Shown: positions 17,270-24,997, counted from the stretch's first letter. The stretch is DNA of 64,000 bases from Streptococcus suis (GCF_024509555.1 NZ_JAMWEL010000010.1:1-64000); one strand, 5' to 3'. The notes: generated by a model from the sequence alone, not told the origin. Translations and numbers: made by a program.

Positions 17270-17458
17270 CTACACTCCTAATACAAATTTTTCGGCTTCA
17301 TCATCTGTTAAAGGACGGCCAAGCCGTTCAGCTTCTGAAGCTATCTCTCTAATGTTGTATTTTGGCATATCATCAGAGGGCAGAGTATAACAACCTTCTG
17401 CTATTCTATCAACAGCGTCGTCAAGTCTAATCAAAGACTCCATTGCTTCTTTTGTCAT
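17270..17458 (-). CDS. Small acidic protein downstream of the GNAT-like domain, 62 aa
   Basis: Starts MTKEAMESLIRLDDAV and ends REIASEAERLGRPLTDDEAEKF, fully helical and acidic. Its ATG overlaps the GNAT-like stop by 4 bp and has a strong GAGGGGG site inside that gene. An acidic small protein coupled to a putative effector fits an immunity or antitoxin role by analogy with polymorphic toxins; no homologue of known function is recognised. Confidence 0.6.
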   Translation of the reverse strand: MTKEAMESLIRLDDAVDRIAEGCYTLPSDDMPKYNIREIASEAERLGRPLTDDEAEKFVLGV

Positions 17459-18150
17459 TTTTTGTCCCCCTCAATGAGTTCATATTTACTTAGCAGATTA
17501 TAAGCAGCCTGTTCATCAATTGCCATCACACGACCTGAAACAAGTTTTGCTCCAAGCTCTTTTTGATAGTGCGCAATAAGGTCTGTTTTCGCTGTGAAGT
17601 AAACAAAACCACCGTATCCGTTTGAGTCACTCTTTTCAGCAGCTATGGCAAACAAATGTCCACCAACACCGTTATATTCCTTGTTAGTTCCTCTATTTTC
17701 AGGAGAACTCTCAACAATATCAACATGAACAGCGCTATTGGCATTATCAAGTTTCAAGGCAATCATTCCTTCAACCCTATCAGAGTTATTACGATATAGC
17801 TTGTAAATATCATATCCGTTTGATTGAGGTTTAGACCAATCGAAATTCCAACCACTGCTTTTCAACTTCCTTGCTTCTGATGGAGAAATCCTGTCACTAA
17901 CAAAATAATTTGTCTTCACTATCTCGCCAGTTTTTGCGTCTTCTAAGCATGGTGTGAACTTATCAAGTTCAATATAATTACCTTCACCTAAATTATACCT
18001 TGTTTTTCTTCCTTCGTCAACTCCTATTCCTGTATTGTAGATGTTGTTTTCCCGCTCTACTACCGCATTTCTGGAATTAGCACTTTCTCTGATAAGTTTT
18101 TCATACTCTTTATCAGACATTGAAAAGTGTGCAGCAGTAGAGCAATGACA
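17455..18150 (-). CDS. GNAT-like C-terminal domain reachable only by -1 shift from MuF (221 aa from the internal ATG)
   Basis: Residues about 100-210 look like a GNAT acyltransferase core: a beta strand with HVDIVESSPENRG, a motif-A-like turn G-V-G-G-H-L-F, a helix and the YQKELGAKLVSG segment resembling the FYxKxGF end of GNATs. The first ATG (18120) has no ribosome site, and the frame upstream to 18150 has no start codon. That upstream part (FCHCSTAAHFS) supplies the HP-x-CxC motif missing from the zero-frame MuF. It therefore reads as the tail of a MuF fusion, through frameshifting or a lost or gained base. Substrate is unknown. Confidence 0.6.
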   Translation of the reverse strand, partial: CHCSTAAHFSMSDKEYEKLIRESANSRNAVVERENNIYNTGIGVDEGRKTRYNLGEGNYIELDKFTPCLEDAKTGEIVKTNYFVSDRISPSEARKLKSSGWNFDWSKPQSNGYDIYKLYRNNSDRVEGMIALKLDNANSAVHVDIVESSPENRGTNKEYNGVGGHLFAIAAEKSDSNGYGGFVYFTAKTDLIAHYQKELGAKLVSGRVMAIDEQAAYNLLSKYELIEGDKK

Positions 18151-19007
18151 AAAGGGTGCATGGGTGCAGCATTCTCTCCAGGCTCCATGTCCTTGACTTT
18201 GAATATCTTTCCATCTAACTTAGCACAATTCCTACATGCTGACGGTTCTGCGATGAATTCATATTCATCATACCCATTAGCTATATAGGCCTGTTTCTGT
18301 CCCTCAGTAGCTACTCGAGCACCTTCTGTTACTGCCAAACGCTTAGCTTCACTGACCAAAACATTGAACTCCTTACGTAGCTGAGCAACCATGGTAGTCG
18401 GGTTCTTACCCTGCAAAAGCAAGCGTTCAGTCATTTTGGCTACAACTTCACGCAAAGCCGTTTGCCTTTTCCAGATATTGTCCGACCAATTAGCCCCATG
18501 AAAAGGAGTATTTAAAATAGCCTGTGCCGTAGTACCGATTTGACTAGCTGACAAAACAGACCGACCAAGCAAGCCAGATTGCGTTTCAATAGCTTTGACG
18601 AATTCATCATTCAAAAAACGCTCCGTCAATTGACGCTCATCTTCTGCTAACGCAATCAATTCCAGATCTAGTTGATACTGTAACAAAGCAAGCCGATTTG
18701 TCTTCATTTTCAAGTTGTACAATGCCAACTCTGAATTCGCTCGTGCAGAAAAATTCTTCTCAGCTACATACCGCTTGGCTTTCTCCTCAAAAGACTTTAC
18801 ATCGAAATCATCAACTCGAGCCTTCACTTCGGACAATGACAAACCATGCTTATCAGCGTAACGTTGCTCAAAGGCTCTAATTTCCTTTTCTAGCTCGTTA
18901 AAGTGATAAGAGTATAATCTATCCATCTCCTCGCCTAACGTCGCACCACGCTCCATTTTGGCTAGCTGTTCAGCTTGTATCCGTTTTTTCCAATCATCAC
19001 TCGCCAT
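18060..19007 (-). CDS. MuF-like minor head protein, zero-frame product 315 aa
   Basis: Helical N-terminus, then the Mu F domain (about 165-290) with LRKEFNVLVSEAKRLAVTEGARV and CRNCAKLDGKIFKVKDMEPGENAAPMHPF. Family members continue HPxCxC; here the frame changes right after HPF and reads 30 unrelated residues to a stop at 18060. A -1 shift at CCCTTTT restores HPFCHCS and fuses a 221-aa GNAT-like domain. MuF proteins are internal capsid proteins ejected with DNA, and MuF-linked C-terminal domains are known polymorphic toxins. The gene overlaps the portal gene by 11 bp. Confidence 0.8.
   Translation of the reverse strand: MASDDWKKRIQAEQLAKMERGATLGEEMDRLYSYHFNELEKEIRAFEQRYADKHGLSLSEVKARVDDFDVKSFEEKAKRYVAEKNFSARANSELALYNLKMKTNRLALLQYQLDLELIALAEDERQLTERFLNDEFVKAIETQSGLLGRSVLSASQIGTTAQAILNTPFHGANWSDNIWKRQTALREVVAKMTERLLLQGKNPTTMVAQLRKEFNVLVSEAKRLAVTEGARVATEGQKQAYIANGYDEYEFIAEPSACRNCAKLDGKIFKVKDMEPGENAAPMHPFVIALLLHTFQCLIKSMKNLSEKVLIPEMR
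18150..18156 (-). promoter_or_regulatory. Possible slippery site C CCT TTT at the MuF frame junction
   Basis: Zero-frame codons CAC CCT TTT GTC place the heptamer in exact X XXY YYZ phase, and slipping -1 reads CCC TTT TGT into the downstream frame. I see no strong stimulatory stem within 10 nt downstream, so a simple base loss in the T run (T5 to T4) explains the data equally well. Confidence 0.4.
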
Positions 19008-20391
19008 CCGCTATCACCATCTGACTATCTGGCTGAAGGTCCTTGTCAGTCATCCGCTCATTTATTGCGATTTGTTTGGATAACAAGCTAGAACTCTCTT
19101 CCTCTTCAGCCATTTTCTCTAATTCATCTTGTGGGCTATCCACGATGGACAAAACAGATAGCTTAGTAGCATTAGAAACTTGACCTGAAAGCTGCGCTAC
19201 AATCTGGGCTTCTTCAAGGACGTTGCGTGGCACGTTCCGAGTGAATTGGTACTTGATACCAGTCCAACCATTGCTCGGTACTTTTGCCATTGGCACGTTA
19301 AAGACAATCTCATACAATCTGTTGAAAGCAGACTGCATTTTGCGGTCTTTCATCTTGGCTAGGTTGTCCATTGCTTGCAATTTGAAGGCTAGTGCAGTTC
19401 CCGAAGCATTACCAAAATCCTCTTCGGACAGATTTGCGACCATAGAAATTGCAAAGATGGACTCTTTGAGCAACGCGATCAAATTTTCTTGAGTTGTGTC
19501 TGAGTTTGGTTTTTCCAGGAAGCCGACATCGGGCAATGGACCATCCGAACCATTCCTCCACAAGTTGAAGATACGATTTTCTCGGATTTGTCCTGCCATA
19601 TCACTGTCCAACTCAACACCCACAACCTTCAAATAAGCATCTGCGAAATAGTCAACGTCATTAGCTTTCTCGCTTGCAGCTTTGTTCAGAGCATTGATGA
19701 GCGTTTTGACACTATCAAAAATTCCTTGACGCTCTTCATTCTCGATTAGCTCAACTACTGGCAATCTGCCATAGATGTGAGGTGTGCGTTCGTGGAATGT
19801 GACGCCCCCTCCCTGTTGAAAAGTTGCATCAATGACTTCCGACGCAGTGATAACCTGTCCATACCCAGTTGCCGCACCTTCATCAAATGCGTACCGAACA
19901 GCAAATAACGGCTTTTCTTGGATACTATCATCATGAACAATAAGCATATTTGCTGGGCTATTATAGGTTGCCCTCGTATTCCCTTCCTCGTTCTGATAGA
20001 CATACAGGAAAGCATGTCCAAAAATATCTGCAATCTTGGCCATCTCAAACTCATTGTCTTCCATGTCATTCAATTTGCGGAAATTGTCAATGAAATCTAC
20101 AACAGCAGTATCATCGTGAGTAATTTTCACTGGAACTCCGATTTGATACCCACTGAACGTATCAACGATATATTTAGCATAATTGATGACTAGTCTATTA
20201 TCTGGTTTCCATGGGTCTTTAGGGCTACCCTTTAAAATACTATGATTTGACATGTACATGTCTTCGTTTTCAAGATAGCCTTTAAGCAATTTTGAACGAT
20301 GCAAGTCAACAGCATCTGCCACCAACTCTGGCGTAATTTCTTCCGCTGATGTTGTCAATAGCTTTCGTTTGTTTATGCTAACTAGCGACAT
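18997..20391 (-). CDS. Portal protein, SPP1 gp6-like, 464 aa
   Basis: It matches SPP1-type portals: helical N-terminus, RLVINYAKYIVDTFSGYQIG wing region (NYAKYIVDTF), the crown/stem helices around ENLIALLKESIFAISMVANLS, and the motif SGTALAFKLQAMDNLA. It forms the dodecameric DNA gate at one capsid vertex. The order terminase, portal, MuF is standard, and the gene abuts the terminase stop (1-bp overlap). Confidence 0.9.
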   Translation of the reverse strand: MSLVSINKRKLLTTSAEEITPELVADAVDLHRSKLLKGYLENEDMYMSNHSILKGSPKDPWKPDNRLVINYAKYIVDTFSGYQIGVPVKITHDDTAVVDFIDNFRKLNDMEDNEFEMAKIADIFGHAFLYVYQNEEGNTRATYNSPANMLIVHDDSIQEKPLFAVRYAFDEGAATGYGQVITASEVIDATFQQGGGVTFHERTPHIYGRLPVVELIENEERQGIFDSVKTLINALNKAASEKANDVDYFADAYLKVVGVELDSDMAGQIRENRIFNLWRNGSDGPLPDVGFLEKPNSDTTQENLIALLKESIFAISMVANLSEEDFGNASGTALAFKLQAMDNLAKMKDRKMQSAFNRLYEIVFNVPMAKVPSNGWTGIKYQFTRNVPRNVLEEAQIVAQLSGQVSNATKLSVLSIVDSPQDELEKMAEEEESSSLLSKQIAINERMTDKDLQPDSQMVIADGE

Positions 20392-21620
20392 TAAAAACCT
20401 CCCTTAAATAATTTGATTTTGCTACCAACCCCCTGAAATTTTGAATAGATAGCATAACGAAGTGCATCCAGTACATCATCATTCTTCTTTTCTGGCTCGC
20501 CTGTTTTCTCATTCCAGACATACTGATAGATTTCATCCTTGAATTTTTCAACCTTTTCCGAACAAACAAAAAAGCGACCTTGTTTCATCAACTTAGCCAC
20601 TTGTTCAATTCCGCTCAAAACAGATTTATCAGCATTCACGCATTTTAGATGTTCTCGTTCAAACCGTGCGACATGTTCAGGACGAGCAGAGTCTGCATAG
20701 AAATAGATATTCCCGTACCGTAATTTGATGTCTTTGGCAATCTCCACCCAGTAATCAATTTCTTGGTACTGCGCAGCGTGTTCTTCCAGGAGATAGACAC
20801 GTCCATCTGCCGTCTGTCCGCAGACAACGATGGCCCCATGGTGTTCATATCCCCAGTCAACCCCAGCATAATAGATAGTGATATCGTCTATTGGAATAGC
20901 ATCACCAGAGATTAACATGTCTTCTTTGAAATCACGATAAACAGCTCCTTCACCACTGACCCAACGGCCGTAGATGCCACGTTCTGTAAACATACCACTC
21001 GGCGTTGTTGCGATAAGGTTCTCGATATACCGCTGGTTTAAGAATGTATTATCAAATATCGTAAAATGATTGGCGATAATGCTCTTGTCATCTGCTTTGT
21101 CAATGTAATCTTTTTTCAGCCAGTGATTTGGATGGTCTGGGTTAGTATCGCATATAATACGAGCGCCAAAACCTGAACAACGCTTGCGGATTTCGTCAAA
21201 GACTTCCTTGTTTGCTAGCGTCGCTTCGTTGATATAAGCTCCGTATGCCGTCATACCACGGATGGCACGCAAACCAGCGACTGAACCTGTGAAAGTCGTA
21301 ACCACATACACACCAAAGAGCGTAAAGTTCCCATGCTTATCAAACTTGAAATCTAACCCATACTTCTCTGACAGTTCTTGCAAGATGTTAGTCCGCAAAG
21401 TACCAGCACTAGTTGCGCCTAGAATATACATAGGATTGTCAACACCGCAAGTCTTAGCATTTCTTTTCGCTCTACGCAATTCCATGAGAAATAAATCATT
21501 ATCCAGCTGAGTCTTCCCTGCACGGACAGCCCCGTGATTGATCATCATGTACCAATCTTCACGCAAAGCCCGCTTTAAGATACTGAGTTGCTTATTGTGG
21601 TATAACCTATCAATTCCCAT
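20391..21620 (-). CDS. Terminase large subunit (PBSX/SPP1 type), 409 aa
   Basis: An N-terminal ATPase contains a deviant Walker A HGAVRAGKTQ and a Walker B-like ARIICDTNPDHP region. The C-terminal nuclease (about 230-400) has acidic residues in YYAGVDWGYEHHG and YADSARPEH. It drives DNA packaging and makes the packaging cut. It overlaps the small subunit by 11 bp, and the portal follows at once. Confidence 0.92.
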   Translation of the reverse strand: MGIDRLYHNKQLSILKRALREDWYMMINHGAVRAGKTQLDNDLFLMELRRAKRNAKTCGVDNPMYILGATSAGTLRTNILQELSEKYGLDFKFDKHGNFTLFGVYVVTTFTGSVAGLRAIRGMTAYGAYINEATLANKEVFDEIRKRCSGFGARIICDTNPDHPNHWLKKDYIDKADDKSIIANHFTIFDNTFLNQRYIENLIATTPSGMFTERGIYGRWVSGEGAVYRDFKEDMLISGDAIPIDDITIYYAGVDWGYEHHGAIVVCGQTADGRVYLLEEHAAQYQEIDYWVEIAKDIKLRYGNIYFYADSARPEHVARFEREHLKCVNADKSVLSGIEQVAKLMKQGRFFVCSEKVEKFKDEIYQYVWNEKTGEPEKKNDDVLDALRYAIYSKFQGVGSKIKLFKGGF

Positions 21621-22152
21621 TTATTTCCTCTTCCAATTTATCAAATAGCTTGTCTAGGGCTTGTTCTGTCCGGTTGGTGTTCTCGCTGTCAGACAGCATT
21701 TTAACTAAGCTATCTGCTGATTTTTGTCTTTCCTTGATTCTCGGAGGAACTTCTTCAATACTCGTAGTACCGCTAACCGAAGTCACAACTTCGAAATCAG
21801 TTTCTTCTCCTCGAAGCACCCTTGTGTGAAATTGTTTGATTTCAACCAAGGACGCAATGGATAGTTCTGTACTTCGTTTATCAAAGTTTTCCTTTAATAT
21901 CTTGATAACTTCTTGGACGTGAAAAAAGTCAACAAAAGTCAACAATCGATTAGATATTTGCTTAGCGGTCTTCTCCGAATATCCAGCCTGTCGTGCCGCT
22001 TCCGTAGCATTTTTAAACCCACTTGAAATATAAGCGAGTACGAACTGCTTCTGTTTTTCTCTCGCCGATGGCCAATCTGACATCAGCTTGATTGCATCGC
22101 TAGTTAGCTCGTCAATAATTTGTTGATGTCTATCAATGACCACCACCTCCAA
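21610..22152 (-). CDS. Terminase small subunit, about 176-180 aa
   Basis: The N-terminal helix-turn-helix (KNATEAARQAGYSEKTAKQ) and the opening REKQKQFVLAYI are the Terminase_2 signature. A helical oligomerisation region and acidic tail follow. It recognises the packaging site and feeds the large subunit. The start is uncertain: GGAGG at 22144-22148 is followed by GTG codons only 2-5 nt away and an ATT 8 nt away. No promoter is seen between it and the terminator upstream. Confidence 0.85.
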   Translation of the reverse strand: MEVVVIDRHQQIIDELTSDAIKLMSDWPSAREKQKQFVLAYISSGFKNATEAARQAGYSEKTAKQISNRLLTFVDFFHVQEVIKILKENFDKRSTELSIASLVEIKQFHTRVLRGEETDFEVVTSVSGTTSIEEVPPRIKERQKSADSLVKMLSDSENTNRTEQALDKLFDKLEEEINGN

Positions 22153-22165
22153 TCAAAATTAAAAA

Positions 22166-22190
22166 GCCACACGATTGTGTGACCAATTTT
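22166..22190 (-). terminator. Terminator downstream of the tRNA-like RNA
   Basis: On the minus strand GGTCACAC-AATC-GTGTGGC is followed by five T. It would end the tRNA-like transcript just before the terminase genes, so late transcription must read through it or start nearby. Confidence 0.6.
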
Positions 22191-22218
22191 CCAACTTGAA
22201 CTACCAATTCAAATGAAC

Positions 22219-22323
22219 GGGAACAGCAGGAATCGAACCTGCACATAGCGTTATGCCGTGGACGTCACACGGTCTTGCTCAGGGCGCTACCCTTGCCAAT
22301 TTCCAATCTTGGCTCATGTTCCC
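22219..22323 (-). ncRNA. tRNA-like RNA with expanded anticodon region, 105 nt
   Basis: GGGAACA (5') and TGTTCCC (3') form a perfect 7-bp acceptor stem. Next to the 3' strand is a canonical T arm: GCAGG, loop TTCGATT, CCTGC. After the 5' strand is a D-like arm GCCAA/TTGGC with GG in its loop. In place of a 17-nt anticodon arm there is a TAGCG/CGCTA stem enclosing 35 nt. That insert holds a CCGTG-TGACGTC-CACGG hairpin whose loop lacks U33. There is no encoded CCA. It is too long and irregular for a normal tRNA, but T-loop and acceptor geometry are convincing. A promoter lies 80 nt upstream and a terminator 30 nt downstream. Confidence 0.6.
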
Positions 22324-22411
22324 ACAGATAGCGTCCATAGATGTCGCACGCAACATCCGATAGCCACAGCTTTATGCCTCTTTTTACGGGACCGTCTCCC
22401 GAAGGGATTCT

Positions 22412-22439
22412 ATCATAACCTTGTAATCTGATGATACAA
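22412..22439 (-). promoter_or_regulatory. Promoter of the tRNA-like RNA
   Basis: On the minus strand TTGTAT, a 16-nt spacer and TATGAT. Predicted start near 22405. The transcript begins with a CCC-TTC-GGG hairpin and runs into the tRNA-like fold, giving an RNA of about 230 nt to the terminator. Confidence 0.45.
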
Positions 22440-22485
22440 CTTTAACATTAAAATCGTGACACTTATACACTTTTTTGTGTCAACT

Positions 22486-22899
22486 TTACAAATCTCCTCG
22501 AAAATCTGCAAAAATTGTCAAAATCCGCTCTCTTTTGCGATAGATACTCTTGCGAGATACATTAAGCATAACAGCTATTTCCTCCCAAGTATTTACCGAC
22601 CGAATTGACCAGCGTAAATAGAAAATCCTTTTTAGCTCGTCATCCAAAGACTCAATTGTTGCTTCCACAGCTTTTCGGAATTGCTCTAGTCCGTTTATCC
22701 TCACATCACTCGACCAACGTGCCACAAGCGACTCTGTTGGTTTAGAAACGATATTCGGCTTACCCCCACCAACATTGCAATCGTTGGACACCTCTGTTTG
22801 GATTTCAAGCTTGCGGATAGCGATTTTCTTGTCAATCTGTTGGTAGTCAAATAACTTCGAATCTAATGCTCTCAATTCTACATCTGATAACTTGTTCAC
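22486..22899 (-). CDS. ArpU-family late transcription regulator, 137 aa
   Basis: GTG start at 22899 after AAAGGAG. The C-terminal region (about 85-137: LDDELKRIFYLRW, TWEEIAVMLNVSRKSIYRKRERIL) is a sigma-70 region-4-like helix-turn-helix typical of ArpU/RinA late activators. It lies between the early genes and the terminase, where these regulators switch on packaging and structural genes. The middle has a GGGKPNIVSKP linker. Confidence 0.8.
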   Translation of the reverse strand: MNKLSDVELRALDSKLFDYQQIDKKIAIRKLEIQTEVSNDCNVGGGKPNIVSKPTESLVARWSSDVRINGLEQFRKAVEATIESLDDELKRIFYLRWSIRSVNTWEEIAVMLNVSRKSIYRKRERILTIFADFRGDL

Positions 22900-22917
22900 A
22901 CTCGCACTCCTTTGTGA

Positions 22918-22972
22918 TATAATATTATTAGAGTTTTATTCACATAGTCAGTACAAGTGTGCTGGCTTTTTT
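22918..22972 (+). ncRNA. Short plus-strand RNA candidate A
   Basis: Extended -10 TGATATAAT (22915-22923) is followed 23 nt later by a 9-bp hairpin (AGTCAGTAC/GTGCTGGCT) and six T. The RNA would be about 43 nt, divergent from ArpU and running into the end of the prohibitin gene. The same layout recurs at 35590-35642. Confidence 0.4.
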
Positions 22973-22973
22973 G

Positions 22974-23822
22974 TTACTCTTGATTCGTAATCACATCCCC
23001 TTGTGTGATAACTTCAATCCAGCCATGCTCCAAACGAGCCTCAGCTTCTTTCATTCGAATCAAATTATCCGAAATAGAGTTATTCAATTCAGCGTTGGCT
23101 TTTGCTTGACCTTGAGCCTTGATAACCTCAGCATCGGCATCAGCTTGAGCTTGGATTTTTTTAGTTTCTGCTTCAATCTTAGCTTTCTCTTGGTCCTGTT
23201 TAGCTGAATCTACTTGTTTCTGCTTAACAGATTCATCTTTGATAGCTTTTTCGATTTCATCGCCTGCATCTTGGTCAGTGATAGTAAATGATACAAATTC
23301 CAAGTTATCTGCTGCAAACCGTTCTTTTAGCTTCTGGTCAATTTTGCCATAAACTTCTGTACGCTTAGAGCCTAGAACTTCATAAATATCATACTCACCA
23401 GTTACGGATTCAATGGCCCGTTGCACAGCTGGAGCGACAACGCTATTACTCACGTTTTCTAGGTCTGTGTAATTAGTAAACACAGTCATAGCTTCTGCCT
23501 TGTTGACCTTGTACTTGACGTCAATATTGGTATTTAACCACTGACCATCTTTCGTCTGTGTCGTGATAGCTTCCATGGTCTTGGTCTGAACTGATGTCGG
23601 CAATTTATACACCTTATCAGCAAATGGTACTTTAAGATGGTAGCCCGTCTGTAAAGTTTTTTCTTGTACTCCATTGAAAGCAGAGACTTTCACACCTACG
23701 GTATTTGCTGGAATTTTGACAACCGCGGTCAATCTAAAAAATACTGCAAAAATAATAAGTCCAATAATTGTAGCGCCTGCCGCTACCTGACGTTTTGTTA
23801 CTTGAAATTCATTTTCATACAT
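22974..23822 (-). CDS. SPFH/prohibitin-domain membrane protein, 282 aa
   Basis: One N-terminal transmembrane helix (about 14-35, AGATIIGLIIFAVFFRLTAVV), then an SPFH domain (about 35-200: GVKVSAFNGVQEKTLQTG, DVKYKVNKAEAM) and a long Ala/Gln/Lys coiled coil (205-265). It resembles prohibitins carried by several streptococcal and clostridial phages. In cells such proteins scaffold membrane microdomains and proteases; in the phage the role is unknown. Place in the middle-early region and a good GGAGGAATAAAAC site suggest expression during infection. Confidence 0.85.
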   Translation of the reverse strand: MYENEFQVTKRQVAAGATIIGLIIFAVFFRLTAVVKIPANTVGVKVSAFNGVQEKTLQTGYHLKVPFADKVYKLPTSVQTKTMEAITTQTKDGQWLNTNIDVKYKVNKAEAMTVFTNYTDLENVSNSVVAPAVQRAIESVTGEYDIYEVLGSKRTEVYGKIDQKLKERFAADNLEFVSFTITDQDAGDEIEKAIKDESVKQKQVDSAKQDQEKAKIEAETKKIQAQADADAEVIKAQGQAKANAELNNSISDNLIRMKEAEARLEHGWIEVITQGDVITNQE

Positions 23823-23885
23823 TGTTTTATTCCTCCAATTTTATAATATTCGTCCCCCACCCGTACCACAATAGGGAGTTGGACT

Positions 23886-24008
23886 ATGATACCATTTGCA
23901 ATTACTTTCTATTTATTTTATTTGTGGCTGACCGTACTGCCATTGGCCCATAATGTGACTTTGATCTACAAAGGAGTCCTCCTTTTTAATTTATTTTTGG
24001 CAGAATGA
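23886..24008 (+). CDS. Hydrophobic 40-aa peptide (uncertain)
   Basis: ATG at 23886 is preceded by GGGAG (spacing 8) and, further upstream, by TATAAT at about 23841. The peptide MIPFAITFYLFYLWL is followed by a second hydrophobic part ending NLFLAE. It opposes all neighbours and could be a small membrane toxin or chance. The same 220-bp gap on the minus strand has AAAGGAGG with no start codon at useful spacing. Confidence 0.25.
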   Translation: MIPFAITFYLFYLWLTVLPLAHNVTLIYKGVLLFNLFLAE

Positions 24009-24044
24009 CCAACCGACCTGTGACAGTCGGATAGCCTTAAGTCA

Positions 24045-24353
24045 TCAACTACCCCTTCCTTGTAGGTAATCCGGAATATCGTCACCGATATTAATACTCT
24101 CGTACTGATCCTTGGTAACGAGAAATTTGCCATAGGCACCGATTTCTACATAGTACCTACCGTCAATAATGTCCTTCCCTGTGACTTTTCCAACCATAGT
24201 CACGCCCGCATTATCAACCTTGTGAATAATAACCGTTTCACGTTCTTTCAGTTTCATAATTTCTTGTTTGGATTGTTCGAGTTTAACGATAAGTACAATT
24301 ATCACTCCAAGCAAGATGACTAACGGATTCAATACTTTTTTAAACCTTTCCAT
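24045..24353 (-). CDS. DUF1372-like membrane-anchored phage protein, 102 aa
   Basis: N-terminal membrane anchor (about 8-24, LNPLVILLGVIIVLIVK), a short coiled coil, then a small beta-barrel-like domain (GKVTGKDIIDGRYYVEIG, KFLVTKDQYESINIGDDI). Same shape as DUF1372 proteins of streptococcal phages; role unknown. Overlaps the upstream gene by 14 bp, with AGAGGAGAAAG before the ATG. Confidence 0.65.
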   Translation of the reverse strand: MERFKKVLNPLVILLGVIIVLIVKLEQSKQEIMKLKERETVIIHKVDNAGVTMVGKVTGKDIIDGRYYVEIGAYGKFLVTKDQYESINIGDDIPDYLQGRGS

Positions 24354-24558
24354 TTGCTTTCTCCTCTAGCCAATCAAAAATCATTTCAAACTGATTCATG
24401 ACCAGTCTGTCATTGTTGTACTTCTTGCTGATTTCCGCCATAGATACCACAACCCAGTTCCAGTATGCCTGTGTATTAAATCCAACTTCTTGCATCTTCT
24501 GGTTACTGGCTCGCATCCAATTTGGGACTTCTGTTTCAAAAAATTCAATGTAATTCAT
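24340..24558 (-). CDS. Small phage protein, 72 aa
   Basis: Aromatic-rich helical protein (FFETEVPNWMRASNQKMQ, AYWNWVVVSMAEISKKY, MIFDWLEEKANGKV). It is not assigned to a family. Sits directly after rusA with a 14-bp overlap, so probably co-translated and related to late replication. Confidence 0.6.
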   Translation of the reverse strand: MNYIEFFETEVPNWMRASNQKMQEVGFNTQAYWNWVVVSMAEISKKYNNDRLVMNQFEMIFDWLEEKANGKV

Positions 24559-24955
24559 CCAGCACCTCTACTTTGATATAGATACCGACTTGATCAGACC
24601 AAAACTTCTCGACAATCTCGCTAGCCACTTGGGCATCATCTTCCCAAAATCCAACTGCAGTCATGCAGTCCTTTAACAACTTCTGCAGATTATCTGTATC
24701 TGGTTTAGTCGTCTTGTACTGGCCATGCTTCGTTTTCTTTGTCCGAGGAAACAACCATTTGACTGTCAGACGAATCGGACCATGCAGCTTATCTGGAGGT
24801 AAATGCCTTGCCAATAATGCCTCATATTTTGCTCTGGCATCTGCCAACTTGTCAGGTTCGTAAAATTGTGGCTTCCCGTTTACCACTCGGACCTGTTTTT
24901 GCTGATGTGTCACAGTCGGTATTTTTTTCATCGGCAGGAAAAATTCAACCACCAT
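24545..24955 (-). CDS. rusA: RusA-family Holliday junction resolvase, 136 aa
   Basis: Motif KPDTDNLQKLLKDCM with D at the paired acidic positions and DDAQV further on matches the RusA catalytic set (D, D, D plus Lys). The N-terminal MVVEFFLPMKKIPTVT strand-helix and length fit. It would resolve four-way junctions formed during phage recombination and clear branches before packaging. I choose ATG 24955 (GGAAAGG upstream); the in-frame extension to 25015 is Lys-rich without a ribosome site. Confidence 0.85.
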   Translation of the reverse strand: MVVEFFLPMKKIPTVTHQQKQVRVVNGKPQFYEPDKLADARAKYEALLARHLPPDKLHGPIRLTVKWLFPRTKKTKHGQYKTTKPDTDNLQKLLKDCMTAVGFWEDDAQVASEIVEKFWSDQVGIYIKVEVLDELH

Positions 24956-24997
24956 ATTTATTTTACCTTTCCATATTTTTTTTATCTTCGCGACTAA

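Noticed and set aside
18060..18150. Claiming the MuF shift as certain programmed frameshifting
   Set aside because: No stimulatory hairpin is visible and two other single-base phase changes occur in the prophage, so mutation or assembly error remains equally possible.
22219..22323. Ordinary phage tRNA gene
   Set aside because: The acceptor and T arms fit, but total length, missing U33 and lack of a normal 17-nt anticodon arm do not; kept as tRNA-like RNA instead.
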